Shown here piece by piece: positions 16,082 through 24,241 of a DNA stretch of 64,000 nt. How positions within the stretch are numbered: the first letter of the stretch is position 1; each line of letters opens with the position of its first letter. The position numbers were made by a program, and so were the translations under genes. This DNA is from Thermococcus sp. (lineage in GTDB: Archaea > Methanobacteriota_B > Thermococci > Thermococcales > Thermococcaceae), in assembly GCF_027063845.1 (NCBI RefSeq), contig NZ_JAMOQU010000103.1, positions 1-64,000 of the forward strand, in the 5' to 3' direction. The notes under the pieces were generated by a model that saw nothing but the letters and a program-made list of their open reading frames with translations, was not told the DNA's origin and did not search any database.

Positions 16082-18310
16082 TCACCTAATCCTCGCGCCG
16101 AGCTTTACCTCCTTGTCGGGCATGAGCAGGGCGACGTTCTCGCCGTCATCAGCGGCCAGAAGCATTCCCTGGCTCTCTACTCCCCTGAGCTTCTTGGGCT
16201 CAAGGTTCGCTATGATGACGACGGTCTTGTTTAGGAGCTCTTCGGGCTTGTAGTACTTCTTAAGGCCAGCCACCAGCTGTCTGACCTCGTCGCCCAAATC
16301 AACCTTGACCACGTAGAGCCTGTCGGCGTTCGGGTGGTCCTTGACCTCGATTATCTTTCCAACGCGGAGGTCGAGCTTCGCGAAGTCGTCAAAGCTGACG
16401 TACTCCATGCTTTCACCACCTTTTTCCTTCTTTACCTTCTCCTTCTTGGAGGCCTTTTCGGCCTTCTCAGACTTGGCCTCGATTTCATCCCCGTAAATGC
16501 TCTTAAGGATTGCCACCGCCTCTTCCCTGCGCTTTTCGCCGAACTTTTCGAGGGTCACCTTCACAACGTCATCCTTCTTGTAGTACTTGTCGAGGAGTAG
16601 CCTGGCGCTCTCCGGGTTGCCCCTGGTTATGTAGTTGACGATGAAGTAGATTATGTCCTCGTCGGTGACCTTCCTGAACATCGGCGTTGCCTTCCTGACG
16701 CGGTGTCCCGCGGGAATCTCGGTGAACTCCCAGCGCTTCAGCTCTTCGAGGTTGAGCAGGTGCCATATCTTCTCGCTGGCATCGGGCAGGAACGGCTCAA
16801 GGAGGATTCCGAGGGCCTTAACTATCTGGAGCGAGACGTTGACCGTTGTGGCCGTCCTCTCGCGGTCGGTCTTTGCCGTCTTCCAGGGCCTCTGGTGGTC
16901 GAAGTAGCGGTTGCCGAAGATGGCCAGCTCCATGACCCTTCTGAGGGCATCCTTGAAGCGGTACTGGCTTATGAGCTCGCCGACCTCCTCGAAGGCCCTC
17001 TCAATCTCTTCGAAGGCCTGTTTGTCCAGCTCGTTCAGCTCGCCCCTCTCAGGCACGATTCCGTCGAAGTAGCGGTTCACGAAAGTGAGAGCGCGGTGCA
17101 CGAAGTTTCCGAGGTTGTTCACCAGCTCCTCGTTTATCTTCACCTTGAAGTCGGCGAAGCTGAAGTCGCTATCGCGAGTTTCGGGCATTATCGCGGTGAG
17201 GTAGTAGCGCAGGTAGTCTGCTGGAAAAGCGTCGAGGAACTCGTGAACCCAGATGGCCCAGTTTCTGCTCGTTGAGAACTTTTTGCCCTCGAGGTTGAGG
17301 TACTCGTTGGCGGGAATGTCGTATGGGAGATTCCACTCGGCTTCGACTTCCTCGTCCTTATACTTGCCGTAGGCCATCAGGAAGGCGGGCCAAAATATCG
17401 CGTGGAAGGGTATGTTGTCCTTGCCGATGAAGTGTATTACTCTGGTCTCGCCGTCGAGGTTAAGCCAGAACTTCTTCCACTCCTTCTCCTTTCCAGCCCT
17501 CTTGAGGGCCTCGATTGTTATGGAGATGTATCCTATTGGTGCCTCAAACCAGACGTAGAGCACCTTGCCCTTGACGTCTTCGTCGTCCAGAGGGACTGGA
17601 ATTCCCCAGTCGAGGTCGCGTGTGATGGCCCTCTCCTCCAGCCCCTCGTTAATCCAGCCGAGGACGGTGTTCTTGACGTTGGGCTTCCAGGGCCTGCTCT
17701 CAACCCACTTCTTGAGCTTCTCCTCGAAGTCCTGCATTTTGATGTAGTAGTGAGCTGAATCCTTGAAGGTTATCGGGTTGCCACAGATGTTACAGCGCGG
17801 GTTGATGAGGATTTCCGGCGTTAACGGCCTTCCGCAGACCTCACACTGGTCGCCACGCTGGTTTTCGGCACCGCAATAAGGGCAGGTTCCGATGACGTAC
17901 CTATCGGGCAGGAACATCTTGTCGTGCTCGCAGTAGGCCTGCTTGGTGACCTTCTTAACGAGGTGGCCGTTTTCCAGGGCCTTTAAGAAGAACTCCTGGC
18001 TCACGCGGTAGTGAACGGGCAACTCCGTCCTTCCGAAGTAATCGAAGCTTATCTTAGCCCTCTCGAAGGTCGTCTTTATGTGCTCGTGGAACTCGTCAAC
18101 GATTTCCCTCGGGCTCCTGCCTTCCTTGAGCGCGCGGAAGGTTATCGGCGTGCCGTGCTCGTCGGTTCCGCAGATGAAGAGCACTTCTTCGCCCTTGAGC
18201 CTCAGGTAGCGAACGAATATATCGGCCGGCAGATACGCTCCCGCCAGGTGGCCCGCGTGAATCGGCCCGTTCGCGTAAGGGAGTGCCGAGGTCACCATGT
18301 AGCGCACCAT
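16082..18310 (-). CDS. metG: methionyl-tRNA synthetase with C-terminal tRNA-binding domain
   Basis: 742 aa. Class I synthetase: HIGH-type motif HAGHLAGAY near residue 17, zinc Cys pairs CPYCG, CEVCG and CNICG (about 140-175), and KMSKS-type motif KKFSTSRNW near 335. The C-terminal EMAP/Trbp111-like OB domain starts at YVSFDDFAKLDLRVGKI (about 635), after a Lys/Glu-rich linker; in some archaea this domain is a separate protein. ATG 18310 is preceded by GGTGGT (18315-18320); upstream in-frame codons run through the promoter. Confidence 0.97.
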   Translation of the reverse strand: MVRYMVTSALPYANGPIHAGHLAGAYLPADIFVRYLRLKGEEVLFICGTDEHGTPITFRALKEGRSPREIVDEFHEHIKTTFERAKISFDYFGRTELPVHYRVSQEFFLKALENGHLVKKVTKQAYCEHDKMFLPDRYVIGTCPYCGAENQRGDQCEVCGRPLTPEILINPRCNICGNPITFKDSAHYYIKMQDFEEKLKKWVESRPWKPNVKNTVLGWINEGLEERAITRDLDWGIPVPLDDEDVKGKVLYVWFEAPIGYISITIEALKRAGKEKEWKKFWLNLDGETRVIHFIGKDNIPFHAIFWPAFLMAYGKYKDEEVEAEWNLPYDIPANEYLNLEGKKFSTSRNWAIWVHEFLDAFPADYLRYYLTAIMPETRDSDFSFADFKVKINEELVNNLGNFVHRALTFVNRYFDGIVPERGELNELDKQAFEEIERAFEEVGELISQYRFKDALRRVMELAIFGNRYFDHQRPWKTAKTDRERTATTVNVSLQIVKALGILLEPFLPDASEKIWHLLNLEELKRWEFTEIPAGHRVRKATPMFRKVTDEDIIYFIVNYITRGNPESARLLLDKYYKKDDVVKVTLEKFGEKRREEAVAILKSIYGDEIEAKSEKAEKASKKEKVKKEKGGESMEYVSFDDFAKLDLRVGKIIEVKDHPNADRLYVVKVDLGDEVRQLVAGLKKYYKPEELLNKTVVIIANLEPKKLRGVESQGMLLAADDGENVALLMPDKEVKLGARIR

Positions 18311-18717
18311 TTCAACCACCGTTGGCCGTTGTTTCTGGCGCTTATAAGGCCTGCGGGTTTTAAGCATTACGGTGGGTTATTAAGTTATAGGCTAAATATG
18401 TATAGTCTGATATAAAACCAGCTGGTGTCGTTTCCGCTGGTATTATCAGGATGAGAGCGGACAGAGCATCGAAGGGCCCCGTCATAGTGGAAAATTCAAA
18501 ACGAGCGGGCGGAAGAAGCTGTTGGAAATCGGATTTTGCAAATCTCAAAATGCAACATAATGTTTCAGAATTTTAGTTAAAATGTTACAGAATTTTTTCG
18601 AAGTGAATAGATTAGATACGAGCGAAGAGCTTTCCATTGGAACCCTAATGGGGTCCACTCATTCCGCCAGACAAAACCAAAACTGCTTCAAAACTTGTAT
18701 CAAAGCACTCTCATGAG

Positions 18718-18830
18718 TCTGGAAATCCCACCGGTGCCCCCGTGTCAGGCATGAGAACGATACCCCAATCCCCGCGAGGGACAACGTGACGGTCAGCACG
18801 ACCGAGCCGTGGTAAACGCAGGTTTCCAGA
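18718..18830 (+). ncRNA. candidate structured RNA or DNA element in CRISPR leader
   Basis: TCTGGAAA (18718-18725) and TTTCCAGA (18823-18830) are exact inverted copies enclosing 97 mostly G/C-rich bases in an otherwise A/T-rich leader. Such a closing stem with a G/C-rich interior suits a structured RNA. It may equally be a conserved leader element bound by integration or regulatory factors. Strand is unproven. Confidence 0.35.
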
Positions 18831-18834
18831 AAGG

Positions 18835-18843
18835 CTTAAATAT
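18835..18843 (+). promoter_or_regulatory. CRISPR array promoter (box A)
   Basis: CTTAAATAT preceded by AAAGG (purine-rich BRE-like). Transcription would start near 18865, about 28 bases before repeat 1. Confidence 0.6.
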
Positions 18844-18892
18844 TCCGGCGTTCTTATTTCTCCACTGGACGAAAGGGCGAGTTTCGCGCCCT

Positions 18893-20058
18893 GTTGCAAT
18901 AAGACTCGAAGAGAATTGAAAGTTAGTAGCCCTCCAGCTCAACCTTCGAGAACGGCGGGTTGCAATAAGACTCGAAGAGAATTGAAAGGAGGATAAAGAT
19001 GGAAAGGAAGTAAACCCCTGTGGGTTGCAATAAGACTCGAAGAGAATTGAAAGCAGGCCTGAGACCATGCCACGTTAAGAGGCTCTCCCGTTGCAATAAG
19101 ACTCGAAGAGAATTGAAAGTTCTTCTTCCCTATTCTCATTTCGCCATCCCTCCTAGTTGCAATAAGACTCGAAGAGAATTGAAAGATAGACTGAAGCCCA
19201 CACCAGGAGGCCTGGAATCGTGGTTGCAATAAGACTCGAAGAGAATTGAAAGTGGGGCCTCATCATCTGGCTTGGGCTTCCGATATTGGTTGCAATAAGA
19301 CTCGAAGAGAATTGAAAGGAAAGGCATCTTTGGTAACTCGGATTGGATCATCGGTGTTGCAATAAGACTCGAAGAGAATTGAAAGCGAAAGTGGGTATTT
19401 CGGGAGTGGAAGTCTCTAAGGTGTTGCAATAAGACTCGAAGAGAATTGAAAGTATCACCTCCTCAACTGTTGCGGCTGAGAGATGAAGGTTGCAATAAGA
19501 CTCGAAGAGAATTGAAAGTGGGCTGGGCGAGAAGGCCGAGCTTCCGGAATCAGTACGAGTTGCAATAAGACTCGAAGAGAATTGAAAGTGTTAGGGCTGT
19601 TGAGGACCTCCTCGACGACATGGATGTTGCAATAAGACTCGAAGAGAATTGAAAGTCGGAAACATCTTCTTTGAGAGCAAGTAACCCATATCGTTGCAAT
19701 AAGACTCGAAGAGAATTGAAAGGGTGTTTAAAGATAAAGGCCGCTTCGTCGTCGTAAATCGTTGCAATAAGACTCTAAGAGAATTGAAAGGGGAGAATGG
19801 AATGAGGTTGTGGTATCTTGGGGGGTTGCAATAAGACTCTAAGAGAAGAGAATTGAAAGTTTTAAGTCATCATCATTCTCTGCCTCGATGATTTCGTTGC
19901 AATAAGACTCTAAGAGAATTGAAAGATAGTTCTTTCGTGTAGTTCAAGCCGACGATGGTGTGTTGCAATAAGACTCTAAGAGAATTGAAAGTAGCATCAC
20001 CCGATAAGAATAAGCTGGGTGGGTATAAGTTGCAATAAGACTCGAAGAGAATTGAAAT
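18893..20058 (+). CRISPR. CRISPR array, 18 repeats and 17 spacers
   Basis: Repeat unit is 30 bases, starting GTTGCAATAAGACTCGAAG and ending AGAATTGAAAG. Repeats start at 18893, 18959, 19024, 19090, 19156, 19223, 19289, 19356, 19423, 19489, 19559, 19626, 19693, 19761, 19825, 19896, 19962 and 20029. Spacers are 34-40 bases. Repeats 1-13 are identical; repeats 14-17 read CTCTAAG instead of CTCGAAG; repeat 15 carries a 5-base duplication (35 bases, 19825-19859); repeat 18 has G again but ends GAAAT, the usual decayed terminal copy. The 3' ATTGAAAG is the standard crRNA 5' handle, so transcription is left to right. No cas genes are in the window. Confidence 0.98.
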
Positions 20059-20123
20059 AAGTTTGAATTCCCCGCTTGCAGTATCAAGTTAAACGCTACA
20101 ATAAGAACAAGGAAAAGGAAACC

Positions 20124-21554
20124 TCAGACCTTAACCCTTTTCCAGACCGTTCCCTGCGGTGTGTCCTCCAGCTGGATTCCGAGCTTTCTCAGCTCTTCCC
20201 TGATTTTGTCGGCCAAATCGAACTTCTTCTCCTTCCTGAGCTGGGCGCGGACTTCAACGAGCAGGTTTATGAGTTCCTCCTCGTTTCCGGCCTTCTGCTC
20301 CTTAAAATAGTCCTCGAACAGGCCAAAGACCTCGCCAACGTCCTTGAAGAACTCCCAGGCCTTCCTTAGAATGCTCTCCTTCGGCTTTTCAACCTCGGTG
20401 AGGTAGCGGTTGACCACGTTGCTGACCTCGAAGACCGCCTTTAAAGCCTCGGCCGTGTTGAAGTCGTCGTCCATCGCTTCGTAGAACTTCCTCCTTGCGT
20501 CCCTTATGGCCTCGTAGGCCCTGAACTCGGGCTCGTCCCAGCGGAAGGATATTTCAGCCCGCTTCATCGCAACGCGGATGTTCTCAAGCGTGTTGTAGAG
20601 CCTCTCAAGGTTGTTCTTGGCGTGCTCAATGCCCTCCTCGCTGTAGTCGAGAGGCGAGCGGTAGTGCCTCTGGAGGACGAAGAGCCTTATAACCTCTGGA
20701 TTGTAGCGCTTGAGGAGCTCTCTAACGGTCACGAAGTTGCCCAAGCTTTTGCTCATCTTCTCGCCGTTCACCATCAGGAAGCCGGTGTGCATCCAGTAGT
20801 GGACCCACTCGTGGCCGAAGCAGGCCTCGCTCTGGGCTATCTCGTTCTCGTGGTGCGGGAAGATTAGGTCGTTGCCCCCGCCGTGGATGTCGAAGCTCTC
20901 GCCGAGGTACTTACTGCTCATCGTGGAGCACTCTATGTGCCAGCCGGGTCTTCCCTCTCCCCAGGGGCTTTCCCACTTCGGCTCTCCTGGTTTGGCCTTC
21001 TTCCAGAGGGCAAAATCTTCGGGGTTCCTCTTCCCCTCGCCTGGCTCGACGCGCGCGCCCTTCACGAGGTCCTCGAGCTTTATCTTGCTCAGCTTTCCGT
21101 AGTCCCTGAACTTCCTGACCTCGAAGTAAACGCCGTCGCTACCTTCGTAGGCGTAGCCCTTTTCCTGGAGCTTTTTCACGAAGTTAATGATGTCGTCCAT
21201 GTGCTCGGTGACGCGCGGGTAGACGTCGGCCGGCTTGACCTTCAGGGCCTTCATGTCCTCAAGGAAAATCCTCAAAAAGCGCTCCGCGAGCTCCTTTGGG
21301 TCTTCCCCTGTCTCGTTGGCGCGCTTGATGATTTTATCGTCTATGTCCGTGAAGTTCATCACCATGAGAACCGTGTAGCCCTTGTGCTCAAGGTAGCGCC
21401 TTATGACGTCGAAGGCGATGTAAGTTCTCGCGTGGCCGAGGTGGGGGTAATCGTAAACCGTCGGGCCGCAGACGTACATTCTAACCTCGCCTTCGCGAAG
21501 GGGCTTGAACTCCTCTTTCTGCCTCGTAAGGGTGTTGTATATCCTAATCGCCAT
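20124..21554 (-). CDS. cysS: cysteinyl-tRNA synthetase
   Basis: 476 aa, class [20 protein letters not shown] contains the zinc Cys and HIGH motif (residues about 27-45); further zinc ligands are in HIECSTMS and [14 protein letters not shown] is near residue 266. The C-terminal DALR-type helical domain ends [15 protein letters not shown] 21554 ([12 protein letters not shown]) is preceded by GGTGGGG; the long upstream extension in the same frame is antisense to the FKBP gene. Confidence 0.97.
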   Translation of the reverse strand: MAIRIYNTLTRQKEEFKPLREGEVRMYVCGPTVYDYPHLGHARTYIAFDVIRRYLEHKGYTVLMVMNFTDIDDKIIKRANETGEDPKELAERFLRIFLEDMKALKVKPADVYPRVTEHMDDIINFVKKLQEKGYAYEGSDGVYFEVRKFRDYGKLSKIKLEDLVKGARVEPGEGKRNPEDFALWKKAKPGEPKWESPWGEGRPGWHIECSTMSSKYLGESFDIHGGGNDLIFPHHENEIAQSEACFGHEWVHYWMHTGFLMVNGEKMSKSLGNFVTVRELLKRYNPEVIRLFVLQRHYRSPLDYSEEGIEHAKNNLERLYNTLENIRVAMKRAEISFRWDEPEFRAYEAIRDARRKFYEAMDDDFNTAEALKAVFEVSNVVNRYLTEVEKPKESILRKAWEFFKDVGEVFGLFEDYFKEQKAGNEEELINLLVEVRAQLRKEKKFDLADKIREELRKLGIQLEDTPQGTVWKRVKV

Positions 21555-21665
21555 CCCCACCACCGGGGCCTTTTGGGAGGGCCTTTTTATTAGCTTATCG
21601 TTGCGGGAAAGCTTAAAAACCAACTCCACAACTCCGGTTAGAGCCTGAAAAAGGGGGTTGTAAAG

Positions 21666-22700
21666 ATGGTCAAGGTTGAGAAGGGAGACGTCATAAAGCT
21701 CCGCTACACCGGAAGGATTAAGGAAACCGGCGAGATTTTCGACACCACCGATGAAGAGATAGCCAAGCAGGCTGGCATTTACAAGGAGAACGGCGTTTAC
21801 GGTCCGGTCCCGATAGCGGTCGGTGCCGGCCACGTCCTCAGGGGCCTTGATGAGGCCCTGGAGGGCCTTGAGGTCGGTAAGAAGTACGAGATTGAGGTTC
21901 CGCCCGAGAAGGGCTTTGGAAGGCGCGACAGGAAGCTTATCAAGACCTTCACCCTTGGCCAGTTCAGGAGGCAGGGCATAATCCCGTTCTCCGGAATGCC
22001 GATTGAGATTGAGACCGAAAACGGACGCAAGCTCAAAGGAAGGGTCCTCACCGTCAGCGGAGGTCGCGTTAGGGTTGATTTCAACCACCCCTACGCAGGC
22101 AAGCACCTCATCTACGAAGTTGAGATAGTCGAGAAGGTCGAGGACCCCATAGAGAAGGTCAAGGCCATGATTGAGCTCCGCCTTCCGAGGGTTGACGCCA
22201 ACAAGGTCATCATCGAGGTTGGCGAAAAGGACGTCGTCGTTGACTTCACCCCTGTCAAGGACGAGGTTGACAGGGGAACCCTCGCCCTCGGTGAGATACT
22301 CCTCGAGAGCGACCTCAAGTTCCTTGGCTACGAGGAGATAACCTTCAAGCCGAACGTGGAGGAGCTTCTCAAGCCTCCGGAGGATGCAGAAGCCGAGGAA
22401 GAGGTCATTGAGGAAAAGGTTGAAGAGGGGGAGAAGACCGAAGAGGTCGAGCCTGCTGAGACTACTGAAACCACCGAGGAGACCACCGAGACCACTCAGG
22501 AAGAGAAGCCTACCGAGGAGAGGGAAGAGGGTGAGGAGCCAAAGGAAGAAGCCGAGAAGGTCGAGGAGAAAGAGGAGAAGCCCAAGAAGAGAACCAAGAA
22601 GAGCACCAAGGGCAGGAAGACCCGGAGGACGACCACCAAGAAGACCACCAGCAAGAAGAAGACCAAGGCCGTTGAGGAGAAGGAAGAGAAGTCTGAGTGA
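21666..22700 (+). CDS. FKBP-type peptidyl-prolyl cis-trans isomerase with long charged tail
   Basis: 344 aa. FKBP fold interrupted by an IF/chaperone insert as in SlyD (residues 1-155: KLRYTGRIKETGEIFDTT, VGAGHVLRGLDEALEGLEVG, HPYAGKHLIYEVEIVE), then a second alpha/beta domain to about 237 as in archaeal long-type FKBPs. The last 107 residues are extreme: an acidic Glu/Thr-rich stretch (241-308) followed by a histone H1-like Lys/Arg/Thr stretch (about 309-335). A role as folding helper is expected for the catalytic domains; the tail may contact nucleic acid or ribosomes (inference). Box A-like CTTAAAAA at about 21612-21619; SD GGGGG at 21655-21659. Confidence 0.93.
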   Translation: MVKVEKGDVIKLRYTGRIKETGEIFDTTDEEIAKQAGIYKENGVYGPVPIAVGAGHVLRGLDEALEGLEVGKKYEIEVPPEKGFGRRDRKLIKTFTLGQFRRQGIIPFSGMPIEIETENGRKLKGRVLTVSGGRVRVDFNHPYAGKHLIYEVEIVEKVEDPIEKVKAMIELRLPRVDANKVIIEVGEKDVVVDFTPVKDEVDRGTLALGEILLESDLKFLGYEEITFKPNVEELLKPPEDAEAEEEVIEEKVEEGEKTEEVEPAETTETTEETTETTQEEKPTEEREEGEEPKEEAEKVEEKEEKPKKRTKKSTKGRKTRRTTTKKTTSKKKTKAVEEKEEKSE

Positions 22701-22744
22701 AGTTTTTAACCCCCAACCATCATCTTTTTTCTTAGGGGGTGCGC

Positions 22745-23647
22745 ATGGCGAGTCGCTTTGAAATTCTCCTCCAGGACTTGGGAAGCAGGTTCACCCAGGA
22801 TGACATACCCAAGATTAAGGACGCCCTTTTAGCCCTCAGGCGCGTTATGGAGATTCCAGTGTCGTACCTCAACCCCTCGAGCGGTTATCATCCCGTCGTC
22901 ATCTTCAAGAAGCGCTTTGGCAGGGTTCAGAAGGAGGTTCCCGTTTCGATACTCGACCTCAGAATCCTGAACCGCTACAACATGCCGGGCTGGAGAAGGG
23001 AAGTGGAGTTCTGGCTCGACAACGATGTGGTCATCCAGGAAAACCTCTACGGAATGGAGGCCCTCCTAATCGGGGACCCGCGCGGGCTTAACCGGCTCTC
23101 GGACATCATAAGGAGGCTTGCCCAGTACATGCCGGTTCGCCCGTCGAGGCTCGTGCTGTTCTACAACACGATTTACATGGACTATAGTGGGGGAAGGTAC
23201 ATCCAGCTCCTCCTCAGGGGCAACGACCTTGAGGTCAGGCTCATAAGGATGAAGCTCAGCGAGGCCGCGAACTACCTCGGCAAGGCCATCGAGTACATGG
23301 ACTCGGCCTTCGGCAACAAGAACATAGACTTTTACAAGCTCCTTTTCGCCCACGCCTCAGAGACCTACAGCTCCTTCGACTGGTTCTTCCACCGCTACCT
23401 ATACCCCCGGCTAAACCCGGAGCAGAGGGAATTCTTAGAGGAGATGCAGGACTACCGGAACTTCCTCAGACTGCTCTACGACCACATCAACAGGCTCAAC
23501 AAGGACAGAATCGGCGACGAGGTCGGAATCCGCGTCATCAGGAGGGCAAATCCCAAGAGGCCCCTTGAGATAGGAATAGCCTTCACAAACCGCGGAATCG
23601 AGGTCAGGCGCTACGCCAACACGGTCCAGATAAGCTTCATGGTGTGA
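22745..23647 (+). CDS. conserved hypothetical protein, 300 aa
   Basis: I do not recognise a family. Soluble, Arg- and aromatic-rich, no Cys, starting MASRFEILLQDLGSRF. Features include YHPVVIFKKRFGRVQKEVPV near residue 44 and the sequence GGRYIQLLLRGNDLEVRLI near 153, then helices to the end. ATG 22745 is preceded by GGGGGTG; a GTG at 22739 is possible. The next gene starts 4 bases after the stop. Confidence 0.75.
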   Translation: MASRFEILLQDLGSRFTQDDIPKIKDALLALRRVMEIPVSYLNPSSGYHPVVIFKKRFGRVQKEVPVSILDLRILNRYNMPGWRREVEFWLDNDVVIQENLYGMEALLIGDPRGLNRLSDIIRRLAQYMPVRPSRLVLFYNTIYMDYSGGRYIQLLLRGNDLEVRLIRMKLSEAANYLGKAIEYMDSAFGNKNIDFYKLLFAHASETYSSFDWFFHRYLYPRLNPEQREFLEEMQDYRNFLRLLYDHINRLNKDRIGDEVGIRVIRRANPKRPLEIGIAFTNRGIEVRRYANTVQISFMV

Positions 23648-23650
23648 GAA

Positions 23651-24241
23651 ATGGACAGAGCTTTGCTTTTCTACGCCCTCCTCTTTCCCCTGAGCTTCGT
23701 CCCCTGGTTAATCCCCGCCTCGTTCTGGGGGCACGTTCTGATTGTCCTCGTTGCCTATCTCCTTATCCCCCTGGCAATCTCTACGGCCCTCGGCTTCAGG
23801 TTGAGTGAGCTGGGGCTCAAACCACCGAACCGCAAGGGCGTCAAGCTGTTCCTCCTGCTCTTCGCCCTCTCGATTCCGCTGAGCCTCTATGGGATGACAG
23901 TCCCCTCAATGAGGAACTACTACCCGGTCTTTCCCTACTCGGGCCCGGGGAGCTTCCTCTTCGGGGAGCTCGGCATGGGACTTATAATGCTCGCCCACGA
24001 GGCCTTTTACAGGGGATTTCTCCTCTTCCCGCTCGCCAGAAAGAACGAGCCACTGGCGATAATCCTCCAGGACATCCCCTACACGCTCGTCCACATAGGG
24101 AAGCCCGGAATAGAGGTGCCCTACGCTTTGGTGGCAGGAATCATCTTCGCAAAAATGGATTTGGAGGGAGAGAGCTTTCTCCCGAGCTTCCTCCTCCACT
24201 GGCTCGGCTCAGCGTTTTTCGACGTCCTTTGCGTTCTTTAG
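23651..24241 (+). CDS. CPBP family membrane protein (CAAX protease-like)
   Basis: 196 aa with about six hydrophobic segments. The CPBP family are intramembrane glutamic proteases with motif 1 EExxxR, motif 2 FxxxH and a third His. Here motif 1 is His116-Glu117-AFY-Arg121 (AHEAFYRG), motif 2 is YTLVH (His148), and the third is HWLGSAFFD (His183). The first Glu is therefore His, so peptidase activity is uncertain. It is the second gene after the hypothetical at 22745 and overlaps the convergent GNAT-ABC gene by 33 bases. Confidence 0.82.
   Translation: MDRALLFYALLFPLSFVPWLIPASFWGHVLIVLVAYLLIPLAISTALGFRLSELGLKPPNRKGVKLFLLLFALSIPLSLYGMTVPSMRNYYPVFPYSGPGSFLFGELGMGLIMLAHEAFYRGFLLFPLARKNEPLAIILQDIPYTLVHIGKPGIEVPYALVAGIIFAKMDLEGESFLPSFLLHWLGSAFFDVLCVL

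Larger units (their letters stand above)
18368..18892 (+). promoter_or_regulatory. CRISPR leader region
   Basis: 525 bases without a credible gene, directly upstream of the first repeat. The left half is A/T-rich and includes a near-exact 16-base direct repeat: AATGTTTCAGAATTTT (18559-18574) and AATGTTACAGAATTTT (18581-18596). The right half holds a G/C-rich block enclosed by an inverted repeat (18718-18830), then a box A. Position at the 5' side of the repeats and repeat decay at the far end both identify this as the leader. Confidence 0.75.

Noticed and set aside
18415-18530. Possible C/D RNA around GGATGAGAG in the leader
   Set aside because: No D box at the right spacing; boxes do not line up.
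18711-18899. 62-codon frame on the minus strand in the CRISPR leader
   Set aside because: No SD, and it runs into the first repeat; the region is better explained as leader or structured element.
18939-19429. Reading frames on both strands through the CRISPR array with repeating FQFSSSLIAT or RRELK units
   Set aside because: They are translations of the CRISPR repeats and spacers, not genes.
21555-22106. 184-codon N-terminal extension of cysS
   Set aside because: It is antisense to the FKBP gene; ATG 21554 with an SD matches the family start.
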